Assembly: GCA_047620505.1 (NCBI GenBank)
Contig: JBLHKS010000163.1
Coordinates: forward strand, 1 to 15,705
DNA length: 15,705 nt
From: JBLHKS01 sp047620505
GTDB taxonomy: Bacteria; Verrucomicrobiota; Verrucomicrobiia; Verrucomicrobiales; DEV007
Direction of reading: 5' to 3'
Shown here: one piece after another, positions 1 to 7,445 of the stretch
Numbering within the stretch: the stretch's first letter is position 1
Layout: the number at the start of each line of letters is the position of its first letter
Notes under the pieces: generated by a model
The model's input: only the letters and a program-made list of their open reading frames with translations
Database searches by the model: none
Told to the model about the DNA's origin: nothing
Program-made: the position numbers and the translations under genes

Positions 1-756
1 GTTCGTCGCGAGCAACGCCGCCAGAGCCGAGCCCGTTGAGTAGGCTTCCGCGTCCATTCCGGGTTGCTGCGCCCAGCCTCCGTTTTCGGCCTGGAGACTC
101 AGCAGCTGCTCAGTCGCTGTTTTTGCTTCCGCCTCGAGCAAATCCAGCGCCCGCAAACGGAAAACTGCATCCTCGGTCTCCTCAATTTCCGCCTCCACGA
201 TCCATTTTTGCGCCCGCTCACGGCGTTCTTGAATTTCCTCTGCCTTCGCCTCATCACGAAAATACTCGAACGCTAGCAAAGCCAGAAATGTCGAAGTGAA
301 CTGGCTTCCTTCGCTCGGTGGTCGGTCGGTTTGCGGAGTCCAGTACGGCTTGTCTGCCTGCCAGCCGATCAGGTAGTCCACGACTGCTTCAGTGACATCG
401 TCCGGCTCGTGACCGGCCTCGTCCAAAGCCCAAAGGGCCATCCCAGCCGTGTCGACTTTGCCGCCCTGACCTTTCCCTTTTACGTAGGCGAGCTTGCCCC
501 GAGAAATGTGATCGAACGTGTGCTCGACCTGCCGATCGAGATTCTCCGAATCGACCTCGAAACCGAGCGACTGCGCTTTTTTCAGCGCCAGAATCGGCAT
601 TCCCTGACTGTGGCACGTGAAGCAGGTCCGTTCGTCCGCAGATCCCGCCGAGCCGGCTTCGATCACCGGAATCGCCTTCTGAATGGCCTCCCGAATCTCG
701 GCGTCGTCCGCTTGGCAGCTGCTGGCGATCAAAAGAGCGATAAAAATCCGGCGCAT
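1..756 (-). CDS. Secreted mono-haem cytochrome c / alpha-toroid repeat protein, partial at the left edge
   Basis: The reading frame is open from the ATG at 756 to the first base of the window, giving 252 residues with no stop, so the C-terminus lies outside. The N-terminus (MRRIFIALLIASSCQA) is a signal peptide, probably cut after residue 16; Cys14 makes a weak lipoprotein alternative. A single haem c motif CFTCH sits near residues 45-49. The rest is helical, with repeated short motifs such as TAGMALWALDEAG, TSTFLALLAFEYF and NGGWAQPGMDAEAYSTGSALAALLA. These look like the alpha/alpha-toroid repeats of prenyltransferase and squalene-cyclase-like proteins (QxxxGGW-type). I infer a periplasmic haem protein using that fold as a scaffold; an actual cyclase activity is not supported because no DXDD-type acid motif is seen in this part. 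It is divergent from the symporter gene, separated by 72 bp. Codon use resembles the neighbours. Confidence 0.78.
   Translation of the reverse strand, partial: MRRIFIALLIASSCQADDAEIREAIQKAIPVIEAGSAGSADERTCFTCHSQGMPILALKKAQSLGFEVDSENLDRQVEHTFDHISRGKLAYVKGKGQGGKVDTAGMALWALDEAGHEPDDVTEAVVDYLIGWQADKPYWTPQTDRPPSEGSQFTSTFLALLAFEYFRDEAKAEEIQERRERAQKWIVEAEIEETEDAVFRLRALDLLEAEAKTATEQLLSLQAENGGWAQQPGMDAEAYSTGSALAALLATN
101..110. repeat. Palindrome AGCAGCTGCT, copy 1
   Basis: Perfect decamer in the cytochrome/toroid gene, read there as EQLL. Confidence 0.9.
715..722. repeat. Core-only palindrome GCAGCTGC
   Basis: Eight-base core only, in the signal-peptide part of the cytochrome/toroid gene. It is in the third frame (SSC), which no perfect copy uses. 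Confidence 0.5.
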
Positions 757-828
757 CCGCAAAACTACGACCAGGGTTTGCGCGGGGTCAATCTTGACAG
801 TTGCGTTCTCGACCGCTAGACCGACGGG
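757..828. promoter_or_regulatory. Divergent intergenic region, 72 bp, with weak promoter-like elements
   Basis: This gap must hold the promoters of the leftward cytochrome/toroid gene and the rightward symporter gene unless they start inside the opposite genes. On the + strand there is a perfect TTGACA at 794-799 followed after 17 bp by TAGACC at 817-822, which matches only three bases of TATAAT and lies just seven bases from the ATG, so it would give an almost leaderless message. On the - strand a TTGACC followed by TAGTTT at 18 bp is similarly weak. No Shine-Dalgarno-like sequence precedes either start. The promoter assignment is tentative. Confidence 0.25.
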
Positions 829-2988
829 ATGAATTGGATCGATTACGCCGTCCTCATCGTTTATTTTATCGGAATGATCGCGATTGGCATCTGGGCGATG
901 CGGCGCGTTAAAAACCAGGAAGACTATCTTCTCGGCGGCCGCGGATTCGGCAAACTGCTTCAGACGTTCGCGGCGTTCGGAGCCGGAACAGGCGCTCACG
1001 AGCCGGTCGTCGTTGGCAGCACGAGCTGGAAAAGCGGGCTCAGCGGCGTCTGGTCGGCTTTGATGTGGTTGTTCGTTACGCCAATTTATTGGTTCACCGG
1101 AGTCTGGTATCGTCGGATGCGCCACCTCACGCTCGGCGACTGGTTTGTCGAGCGCTACGAGTCCAAGGGCCTCGGCGCGGCCTACACCGGCTTCGCGCTG
1201 GTGTTTTACATGATTTACCTGTCGACGATGCTCACCGCCGTCGCCGGATTTGCCGTCCCGCTCCTCGGAATCGAGACGCTCTTCGGAATGGAGCTGAAGT
1301 ACACCCTGGTTCCTGCGATTGGCGTAATCGTGATCATTTACGGCGTGCTTGGAGGGCTGACCGCGGCGTACTGGACGGATTTGATCCAAGGCGTTTTCAT
1401 CATTTTGCTCTCCATCCTGCTGATTCCATTTGGTCTCTCCGCTTTGGTCGAAAAATTCGGAAGCGATCCCACGATGGCCGGCATGAGTGGCTTTGAAATC
1501 ATGCATGAACGAGTTTCGGGCGATTATTTCAGCCTGTTCTCCGGGCCCAGTTCCGGCGAGTTTCCAATTCAGTTCATCGTCTCGCTGACGCTGCTCGCGC
1601 TCGTTGGAATCGTGGTTCAACCGCACTTCATCGCGACCGGCGGAGGTTCTGCGAAGAGCGAAGACGACGCGCGGATCGGTCTCGTCGTTGGCAACTTCTT
1701 AAAGCGGCTTTGCACCGTTGGCTGGGCGCTAGCCGCGTTGATTTCGTTAGCCTTGTTGGCGGACAACATAGAAATAGCCCAGAATCCCGACATGGTCTGG
1801 GGAATCGCGGCAAAGGAAATTCTCGGGCCGCTCAATATCGGCTTAGTTGGGCTCATGTTTGCCTGTCTCCTCGCGGCGATGATGAGCTCGGCGGACGCCT
1901 ACATGATCGTTAGCTCCGGACTCGTCGCGCGAAATGTCTACGGCGCTTACATCAATCCGAAGGCGACCGAAAAGCAATATCTCCGCGTCGCTCGCGGCAC
2001 CGGGCTGATCATCATCGTTGGGGCGGTCATTTTCTCGCTGACGATGGCCGATGTGTTCAAGCAATTCACGCTTGCTCTGGAAATGACGATTCTTTTCGCC
2101 GCGCCGTTCTGGATCGGAATGTATTGGAGGCGGGCGAACCGGACAGCGGTCTGGATCACGGTCGGCTTCTCTCTGATGGTCTTCTTTGTCTTGCCGATCG
2201 TCGTTTCGATGGTGCCCAATATGCGTGAAAACCAGAATTTCACGACGGCAACGAACAAAGTAACCACGACCTTTTCCCGAGTCGCCACTGCGGCTGACGT
2301 CGCCAAACACGAAGCCTGGACTGGCGCAACGGCGGAGACGAAAGCGAAATACGAAGGCGATGCTAAAAAGCTGGAGGAAATCCTCAAAAAAATCGGATCC
2401 GAGCCGCCTCGCGCGGTGAAAGGCGAAGAGATTGAAATTAAGGTTTCTTCCGGTGGGCAGTCGATTTTCTGGACGAAAGGCTTGAAGCCGGCTGGCGAGC
2501 AGCTGCTGAAAACGGTAAGCGAAGGCGAGGTCGACGGGAAGCAGGTTCTCGTCCAGCAGAACGACGCGCCGATGATCGGGGCCGGCCAGTTCCGAGTCGA
2601 TTTCCTGATCTACAAATTGGTCGGAGTCGATTTGGCTGGAGCCTCGAAGGCAACGATCAAGACCCTGGAATTGCCGACTCGCGTCGTCCTGCCGTTCCTC
2701 GTGTTGATCATCGCGAGCTTCTTCACTCGGCCCAACAGCAAGGAGGCGCTCGACCGCTATTATGTTAAAATGAAGACCGAAGTCGACCCCGATCCGGAGG
2801 GCGATCGTATTAATCTTGAAGCATCCTACAACAATCCTTCCCGCTTTGACGATCGTCGGATTTTCAAGGGCGGGAATCTCGAATTTACGATTCCGCGACC
2901 GAAAGACTACCTCGGGTTCCTCGCCGCAGTCGGTGTTTGTTTCCTTGTCGTTTGGCTACTCGTCTGGCTCGCCGGAATTGGGGCCTAG
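829..2988 (+). CDS. Sodium:solute symporter (SSS family) with a large extramembrane insertion
   Basis: This 719-residue inner-membrane protein begins MNWIDYAVLIVYFIGMIAIGIW and shows the LeuT-fold SSS pattern: a first helix at 5-24, the conserved DYLLGGRGFG stretch at 32-41, GGLTAAYWTDLIQ at 175-187, and MMSSADAYM at 351-359. The serines there (353/354) match the sodium-site serine pair of SSS transporters such as PutP and vSGLT. The substrate cannot be told. Unusually, residues about 462-618 form a hydrophilic, lysine- and glutamate-rich region with an apparent alpha-helical segment (487-522) and a beta-rich part (530-610), placed between late membrane helices. A further hydrophilic stretch (635-690) precedes the last helix (695-717). 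Typical SSS proteins are about 500-600 residues, so the extra length is real. The ATG follows GACGGG with no clear ribosome binding site. The next gene starts 11 bp after the stop, suggesting one transcript with the menaquinone genes. Confidence 0.9.
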   Translation: MNWIDYAVLIVYFIGMIAIGIWAMRRVKNQEDYLLGGRGFGKLLQTFAAFGAGTGAHEPVVVGSTSWKSGLSGVWSALMWLFVTPIYWFTGVWYRRMRHLTLGDWFVERYESKGLGAAYTGFALVFYMIYLSTMLTAVAGFAVPLLGIETLFGMELKYTLVPAIGVIVIIYGVLGGLTAAYWTDLIQGVFIILLSILLIPFGLSALVEKFGSDPTMAGMSGFEIMHERVSGDYFSLFSGPSSGEFPIQFIVSLTLLALVGIVVQPHFIATGGGSAKSEDDARIGLVVGNFLKRLCTVGWALAALISLALLADNIEIAQNPDMVWGIAAKEILGPLNIGLVGLMFACLLAAMMSSADAYMIVSSGLVARNVYGAYINPKATEKQYLRVARGTGLIIIVGAVIFSLTMADVFKQFTLALEMTILFAAPFWIGMYWRRANRTAVWITVGFSLMVFFVLPIVVSMVPNMRENQNFTTATNKVTTTFSRVATAADVAKHEAWTGATAETKAKYEGDAKKLEEILKKIGSEPPRAVKGEEIEIKVSSGGQSIFWTKGLKPAGEQLLKTVSEGEVDGKQVLVQQNDAPMIGAGQFRVDFLIYKLVGVDLAGASKATIKTLELPTRVVLPFLVLIIASFFTRPNSKEALDRYYVKMKTEVDPDPEGDRINLEASYNNPSRFDDRRIFKGGNLEFTIPRPKDYLGFLAAVGVCFLVVWLLVWLAGIGA
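2498..2507. repeat. Palindrome AGCAGCTGCT, copy 2
   Basis: Perfect decamer in the symporter insertion domain, read as EQLL. Confidence 0.9.
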
Positions 2989-2999
2989 CGGCTGATCGA

Positions 3000-3413
3000 A
3001 TGAAAATGAGTTGGTTTTTCGGGGCCTGTGGGCTGATTCCGCTGTGGCTGGTTGTCGCCACGCTTATCGTCTCCAAATCGCTGGCTCAGGGGAAACGCAG
3101 GATGCGGGCGATCATCGCGGACGACGCCATAATTTGGGCGCGGGAAAATCTTCCGGACGCAGATCGAATGATCGCTGCTGAGGTGGTGACGATTGTTTGG
3201 GATGCGACGGCGATTCCGCTGGAGAAAATCCGTCCAGGCAGCTTTCTGGCCCGCGATTTGCGGTTGAACGACATCGACGGGCTCGAGTTTGAGGTCGGTC
3301 TGGATCGAACATTCGGAATCAGGATGCCAAAGATTGGCCCGGAGGACACGTTGGAAAAAATGATCAATTTTGTCAGCCGAGAAGTCCTGCCCAATCAAAC
3401 TGATCCGCCATGA
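3000..3413 (+). CDS. Membrane-anchored acyl-carrier-protein-like protein lacking the phosphopantetheine serine
   Basis: This is a 137-residue protein. An N-terminal hydrophobic helix (about residues 5-25) anchors it, with a basic stretch after it (KSLAQGKRR), so the rest is probably cytoplasmic. Residues about 55-130 look like an acyl carrier domain. DLRLNDIDGLEFEVGLDRTFGI lies over E. coli AcpP [20 protein letters not shown] without gaps. In that alignment the serine that carries phosphopantetheine is Asp91, so the protein cannot be loaded in the normal way. It may belong near the DUF1493 ACP-like group, which also lacks the serine; that link is my inference. The frame is open further upstream to 2937, but that would overlap the symporter end, so the ATG at 3000 is preferred; another ATG lies at 3006. 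Its stop overlaps the menH-like start as ATGA. Confidence 0.62.
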   Translation: MKMSWFFGACGLIPLWLVVATLIVSKSLAQGKRRMRAIIADDAIIWARENLPDADRMIAAEVVTIVWDATAIPLEKIRPGSFLARDLRLNDIDGLEFEVGLDRTFGIRMPKIGPEDTLEKMINFVSREVLPNQTDPP

Positions 3414-4135
3414 TTCACGCGATTCATGGAAACCTCGGCCATCCGAGCGAATGGAATCAAGTTCAAGAGTCGTTTGGGCCGGGTTTTGAATGGAATTGTC
3501 CAAATCTCTGGGAAGACCCGGTCGCGCCGTTCGCAGCGTGGGCGGACCGATTCAACGATCAGGCTGAAGCGCTCGATCCCTGCCCGATTCTGCTCGGATA
3601 CTCGCTTGGCGGTCGTTTGGCGATGCACGCGCTTGCTTCTGCGACTCCGCCGCTCTGGGAGGCCGCGATTTTCGTCTCTGCTCACCCCGGTTTTCCACCA
3701 AACTCGGAAAATGACCGCCATCTTCGGAGTCAGCGCGATACGACTTGGGCCAGCACGCTTCGGCAGGACGGTGCCGTGAAATTTCTCCGCGATTGGAACG
3801 CTCAGGAGGTCTTGAGGGGTCAGCCAATTTCATCTCGCCAAGTGGCCACGGTCGCGAAGCATCCCGATTCGATCGCTCAAGCCTTCGAAGTTTGGTCGCT
3901 TGGTCTTCAGGCCGATCTCCGCCAGCAGCTGCTGGATTCGGGCGTGCCGCAACTCTGGGTTGTCGGAGCCGAAGACGCAAAATTCCGCGCGATCGCCGAA
4001 GAAGCCGTCGCGGCCATCCCTTCGGCAACTTTGGACGTAATCGAAGGATGTGGACACCGCGTTCCCTTGCAGAAACCGCGAGAGTTGGCAGAGTCCATTT
4101 GTCGTTTCTTAACAGCCTTAAAACTCAAAACTTAA
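3410..4135 (+). CDS. menH: Alpha/beta hydrolase, probable SHCHC synthase of menaquinone synthesis
   Basis: The 241-residue protein has the alpha/beta-hydrolase pattern. It has an oxyanion-hole stretch IHGNLGHPSEW near residues 5-15, the nucleophile elbow GYSLGG with Ser65, an acid in VVGAEDAKF (Asp189) and the catalytic His216 in EGCGHRVPLQKP. Length and motif spacing fit MenH, which converts SEPHCHC to 2-succinyl-6-hydroxy-2,4-cyclohexadiene-1-carboxylate by losing pyruvate. The family call rests on neighbour menB 17 bp downstream; from sequence alone another small esterase-like hydrolase is possible. The start overlaps the preceding stop by four bases (ATGA), a sign of translational coupling. 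The final residues ALKLKT are encoded by an AAAACT-repeat tract that continues into the spacer. It carries a 14-base copy of the window-wide palindrome at 3922-3935. Confidence 0.78.
   Translation: MIHAIHGNLGHPSEWNQVQESFGPGFEWNCPNLWEDPVAPFAAWADRFNDQAEALDPCPILLGYSLGGRLAMHALASATPPLWEAAIFVSAHPGFPPNSENDRHLRSQRDTTWASTLRQDGAVKFLRDWNAQEVLRGQPISSRQVATVAKHPDSIAQAFEVWSLGLQADLRQQLLDSGVPQLWVVGAEDAKFRAIAEEAVAAIPSATLDVIEGCGHRVPLQKPRELAESICRFLTALKLKT
3922..3935. repeat. Palindrome AGCAGCTGCT extended to 14 bases, copy 3
   Basis: CCAGCAGCTGCTGG in the menH-like gene, read as QQLL. With three more bases on the left it is identical over 17 bases to the copy at 5140. Confidence 0.92.
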
Positions 4136-4146
4136 AACTGAAAACT
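4120..4146 (+). repeat. Four tandem AAAACTN heptamers across the menH end and menH-menB spacer
   Basis: AAAACT occurs at 4120-4125, 4127-4132, 4134-4139 and 4141-4146, each separated by one variable base (C, T, G). The period of seven is perfect. The first copies encode the last residues of the menH-like protein, its TAA stop (4133-4135) falls within the array, and the tract ends six bases before the menB ATG. It is much more A-rich than the surroundings, and no ribosome binding site lies between it and menB. Confidence 0.85.
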
Positions 4147-4152
4147 TCCCCC

Positions 4153-4965
4153 ATGTGGACCGAAGCAGCTCAATTCACCGACCTCAAATATCACACTACG
4201 GCGGACGGAATCGCCAAGATCACGATCAATCGGCCTGAGGTCCGAAACGCGTTCCGACCGCAGACCGTCAAGGAGCTGCTGCAGGCCTTCGATCTCGCTC
4301 ACGAGGACCCGAAAGTCGGCGTGATCGTCCTGACCGGTGAAGGTGAGAAAGCCTTCTGCTCAGGCGGTGACCAGAAAGTTCGTGGGCACGCCGGTTACGT
4401 CGGTGAGGACGGCGTTCCGCGGCTGAATGTGCTCGATCTTCAGAAGAAAATCCGCTCTCTGCCGAAGCCGGTCATCGCGATGGTCGCGGGCTACGCCATC
4501 GGCGGCGGGCACGTCCTCCACATCGTCTGTGACCTGACGATCGCGGCTGAGAACGCGCGATTTGGCCAGACGGGCCCGAAAGTTGGCTCCTTCGACGGTG
4601 GACTCGGCTCAAGCTACTTGGCGAGGATCGTTGGGCAGAAAAAAGCACGCGAAATCTGGTTTCTCTGCCGTCAGTACGATGCGCAGCAGGCACTCGACAT
4701 GGGCCTCGTCAACACGGTGGTTCCTCTCGATCAACTCGAAGCGGAAACCGTAAAGTGGGCTCGCGAAATCCTCGAACATTCGCCGCTCGCGCTGCGCTGT
4801 CTCAAATCCGCTCTCAACGCGGATTGCGACGGCCAGGTCGGCCTTCTCGACTTAGCTGGAAACGCCACGCTTCTCTATTATATGAGCGAAGAGGCGAAAG
4901 AAGGCAAAGACGCCTTCGTCGAAAAACGCCCGCCGGATTTCAGCAAATTCCCGCGCGTTCCCTGA
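4153..4965 (+). CDS. menB: 1,4-dihydroxy-2-naphthoyl-CoA synthase (naphthoate synthase)
   Basis: This 270-residue crotonase-fold enzyme closes the second naphthoquinone ring, turning o-succinylbenzoyl-CoA into 1,4-dihydroxy-2-naphthoyl-CoA in the cytoplasm. The MenB signature is complete: ITINRPEVRNAF (23-34), AFCSGGDQKVRG (67-78) with the oxyanion-hole glycines, AGYAIGGGHVLH (112-123), FGQTGPKVGSFDGG (137-150), KKAREIWFLCRQY (163-175) and the C-terminal KRPPDFSKFPR (258-268). The glycine in QTGPKVGSF, where the Mycobacterium enzyme has an aspartate, marks the bicarbonate-dependent type I MenB as in E. coli. The ATG at 4153 is chosen because the family begins near residue 1 of this version (FTDLKYHTTADGIAKI follows immediately); the frame is open far upstream but only as a shadow of the menH-like gene. 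It lies 17 bp after menH. Confidence 0.95.
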   Translation: MWTEAAQFTDLKYHTTADGIAKITINRPEVRNAFRPQTVKELLQAFDLAHEDPKVGVIVLTGEGEKAFCSGGDQKVRGHAGYVGEDGVPRLNVLDLQKKIRSLPKPVIAMVAGYAIGGGHVLHIVCDLTIAAENARFGQTGPKVGSFDGGLGSSYLARIVGQKKAREIWFLCRQYDAQQALDMGLVNTVVPLDQLEAETVKWAREILEHSPLALRCLKSALNADCDGQVGLLDLAGNATLLYYMSEEAKEGKDAFVEKRPPDFSKFPRVP

Positions 4966-5032
4966 TCCCGGAATCCTCTCGCGTTTGCGGTGACAGCTCG
5001 GCTCCGTTACGGACGTGATAATTGCGATCCAA
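4966..5032 (+). promoter_or_regulatory. 67-bp spacer between menB and the cytochrome/DUF1549 cluster
   Basis: This spacer could hold a promoter for the downstream three-gene cluster. GATAAT at 5017-5022 is a fair -10 match, but no -35 of quality lies at 16-18 bp, and it is only ten bases before the preferred ATG. I see no hairpin with a T-run that would end the menB transcript, so read-through from the menaquinone cluster is possible. Confidence 0.15.
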
Positions 5033-7441
5033 ATGCACCGCGCCACGTCCATCCTGATACTTTTCTGCGCCAGCCTCGTCCACGGGGCCGAGCTGCGGGT
5101 TGAGCCCGCCGAAAGCACGCTGCACGGATCCGGTGCCCGCCAGCAGCTGCTGGTCACAGCCCTCGATGGCGCAAGCGAAGTCGACGCGACGCGCTCGGCG
5201 AAATTCGTGTCCTCAAATCCTGCGGTCGCGACGGTCGACGAACATGGCGTGGTCCGGCCGGTTGCGGATGGCGTTGCGACGATCGCGGTTTCGACGGAAG
5301 AAGCGAGTGCGACGGCCCGCATTGTCGTTCGCGATGGAGGCGAAGCGCTTCCTATCAGTTTTCGGCATGACGTGATTCCGCTCCTGACACGCGAGCATTG
5401 CAACAGCGGCGGTTGTCACGGCAAACAGGCGGGGCGGAACGGGTTTAAGCTGTCGCTTTTCGGATACGATCCAGAGTTCGATCACGAAGCGCTGGTCAAG
5501 CAGGCTCGCGGGAGGCGTGTTGTTTCGGCTGCACCCGATCAGTCGTTGGTTTTGATGAAGGCCACCGGCGAAATCGCTCACGGAGGCGGTCCGCGTTTGG
5601 CGCGCGAGTCGGCGCAGTACGAAACGCTGCGAAGCTGGATTGAAGCGGGCGGGCCGCTGGAGAGCGAGCGCGACGAGATCATCCTCACAGGCATCGAAAT
5701 CACGCCGTCGTCTCGCGTGCTTTCGCCGGATGCGACGCAGCAAGTCCTCATCACGGCCGCGTATTCGGATGGATCGCGAATCGATGTAACTCATCTTTCG
5801 AGTTATACAACTAACAACGAAGCCCTCGGCGCGGTCGATGAGCACGGCGTTTTTGCAGCGGCGGGTCTTGGCGGCGAAGTCGCGGTGATGGCGAATTTCA
5901 TGGGACGCGTCGCGACTTTCCGGGTGACGATCCCGATGAACGAGGATTCTACGGATCAAACGCAGCTGGCAGCGTGGCGTGGTCGAAACTACATCGATAA
6001 ATTGCTGGCTGAGAAGTGGGCCGATCTCAATCTTGCGCCTTCGCCGACCTGTGACGACGCGACGTTTGTTCGACGCGCGTATCTCGATTGCATCGGCCGT
6101 TTGCCGACGCCAGAAGAGGTCGAAACCTTCCTCGAAGATAAACAACGTAGCCAGCTGATCGCCGACCTGATCGAGCGCCCCGAATATGCGGATTTCTGGG
6201 CGCAAAAGTGGGCCGATCTGCTCAAGATCAACGCCGACGATCTTGGCGCGAAGAACGCCTACCTCTTCGATGCGTGGCTGCGCGATGCGTTTCGCGAGAA
6301 CATGCCGTATGACCAATTTGTCCGGCAACTTATCACGGCGCAGGGCAACAGTTTTGAAAACCGCGCGGCGAATTTTTACAAAGCGTTTACCAAGCCGGAT
6401 GACCTTACGATCGCCGTTAGTCAGGTATTTCTCGGCATTCGTCTCGAATGCGCTCAATGCCATCATCATCCTTACGAGAAATGGGGGCAGGACGACTTTT
6501 ACGGCCTGTCGGCGATTTTCTCCCGCGTCGCGAGGAAGAAAGAACCCAGCGGTGCCGAGTTGATTTACGCAGGCGGAAAGGTGGACGTGAAGCATCCGCG
6601 AACCGGCGAAGTCGTCGCTCCCAGCGCACTTGAGGCCGAACCGATTGAATTAGCACCGGGAGTTGATCGTCGCGTCGAATTTGCCGACTGGATGACGAAT
6701 GCTAACAATCGGTTTGTCGCGCGAACGATCGTTAATCGAATTTGGGCCGACTTCATGGGCCGCGGGTTGGTTGAGCCGATCGACGATATGCGGGTAACCA
6801 ATCCAGCAAGCAGCGAAGAGCTACTGCAGGCGCTCGCAGACGATTTTGTGAAGAACGAATTCGATATCAAATATTTGATTCGAACGATCACCGCATCTCA
6901 GGCCTATGGTCTCAGCTCCATTCCTAATCAGTTCAACGTTCGCGACACATCAAACTATTCGCGAGCCTATCGAAAGCGCCTGACGGCTGAAGTGCTGCTC
7001 GACGCGATCAGTGACGTGACCGAAGCGCCAGAAGAGTTCGCCGGAATGCCGGCAGGCTCGCGAGCCGTGCAACTTTGGAATAACCGACTCCCATCGTCCT
7101 TTCTTGACGTGTTCGGCCGCCCTGAACGGAAATCCGTTTGCGAGTGCGAGCGGTCTGACGAAAGCGGCTTGGGCCACGTTCTTCACCTCATGAATGCGCC
7201 CCTGGTGAACGACAAGATTCAATCTCCAACCGGTCGCGCCGCGCGTTTGGCGAAGAGCGATACGACGCCGGAAGATATTATAACGGAATTCTATCTAGCG
7301 GCGCTGAGTCGCTACCCCAACGAGCAGGAAATGACTGCGTCACGCGCGTTGTTCGATTCTCCAGAATCAACGCGACGCACCGCGACCGAAGACGTGCTTT
7401 GGGCTTTGCTCAACACTGCCGAATTCGTTTTCAACCACTGA
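5033..7441 (+). CDS. Secreted Ig-like / cytochrome c-like / DUF1549-DUF1553 protein (PVC type)
   Basis: About 802 residues from the ATG at 5033; a GTG at 5015 would add six. The ATG gives a clean signal peptide, MHRATSILILFCASLVHG, cut before AELR. In order: an Ig-like (Big2-type) domain at about 20-100, with SSNPAVATVDEHGVVRPVADG as its hallmark; a planctomycete-type cytochrome domain at about 110-205 with the unusual haem-like CNSGGCH (123-129); a second Ig-like domain at about 220-300; DUF1549 at about 315-505, including CAQCHHHPYEKW with a standard CxxCH at 473-477; and DUF1553 at about 550-800. The family is periplasmic or surface-bound and its biochemical role is not settled. A function in polymer breakdown or electron transfer is often suggested by context. 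It is followed four bases later by the DUF1501 gene, its usual partner. It has a 14-base palindrome copy at 5140-5153. Confidence 0.9.
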   Translation: MHRATSILILFCASLVHGAELRVEPAESTLHGSGARQQLLVTALDGASEVDATRSAKFVSSNPAVATVDEHGVVRPVADGVATIAVSTEEASATARIVVRDGGEALPISFRHDVIPLLTREHCNSGGCHGKQAGRNGFKLSLFGYDPEFDHEALVKQARGRRVVSAAPDQSLVLMKATGEIAHGGGPRLARESAQYETLRSWIEAGGPLESERDEIILTGIEITPSSRVLSPDATQQVLITAAYSDGSRIDVTHLSSYTTNNEALGAVDEHGVFAAAGLGGEVAVMANFMGRVATFRVTIPMNEDSTDQTQLAAWRGRNYIDKLLAEKWADLNLAPSPTCDDATFVRRAYLDCIGRLPTPEEVETFLEDKQRSQLIADLIERPEYADFWAQKWADLLKINADDLGAKNAYLFDAWLRDAFRENMPYDQFVRQLITAQGNSFENRAANFYKAFTKPDDLTIAVSQVFLGIRLECAQCHHHPYEKWGQDDFYGLSAIFSRVARKKEPSGAELIYAGGKVDVKHPRTGEVVAPSALEAEPIELAPGVDRRVEFADWMTNANNRFVARTIVNRIWADFMGRGLVEPIDDMRVTNPASSEELLQALADDFVKNEFDIKYLIRTITASQAYGLSSIPNQFNVRDTSNYSRAYRKRLTAEVLLDAISDVTEAPEEFAGMPAGSRAVQLWNNRLPSSFLDVFGRPERKSVCECERSDESGLGHVLHLMNAPLVNDKIQSPTGRAARLAKSDTTPEDIITEFYLAALSRYPNEQEMTASRALFDSPESTRRTATEDVLWALLNTAEFVFNH
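5140..5153. repeat. Palindrome AGCAGCTGCT extended to 14 bases, copy 4
   Basis: CCAGCAGCTGCTGG in the first Ig-like domain of the DUF1549 protein, read as QQLL. Confidence 0.92.
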
Positions 7442-7445
7442 AGAA

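Noticed and set aside
331..819. 162-codon + strand frame at the left end
   Set aside because: It lies opposite the cytochrome/toroid gene, which has a signal peptide, haem motif and repeats; the + frame has no such features.
3745..4152. Upstream extension of the menB frame by 136 codons
   Set aside because: The extension overlaps the menH-like gene in another frame, has arginine-rich unstructured content, and MenB homologues start at the ATG at 4153.
5213..6595. A 460-codon open frame on the - strand opposite the DUF1549/DUF1553 gene
   Set aside because: It is rich in arginine and has no recognisable domain, while the + strand frame has clear family motifs along its whole length. It is a shadow caused by GC-biased codon use.
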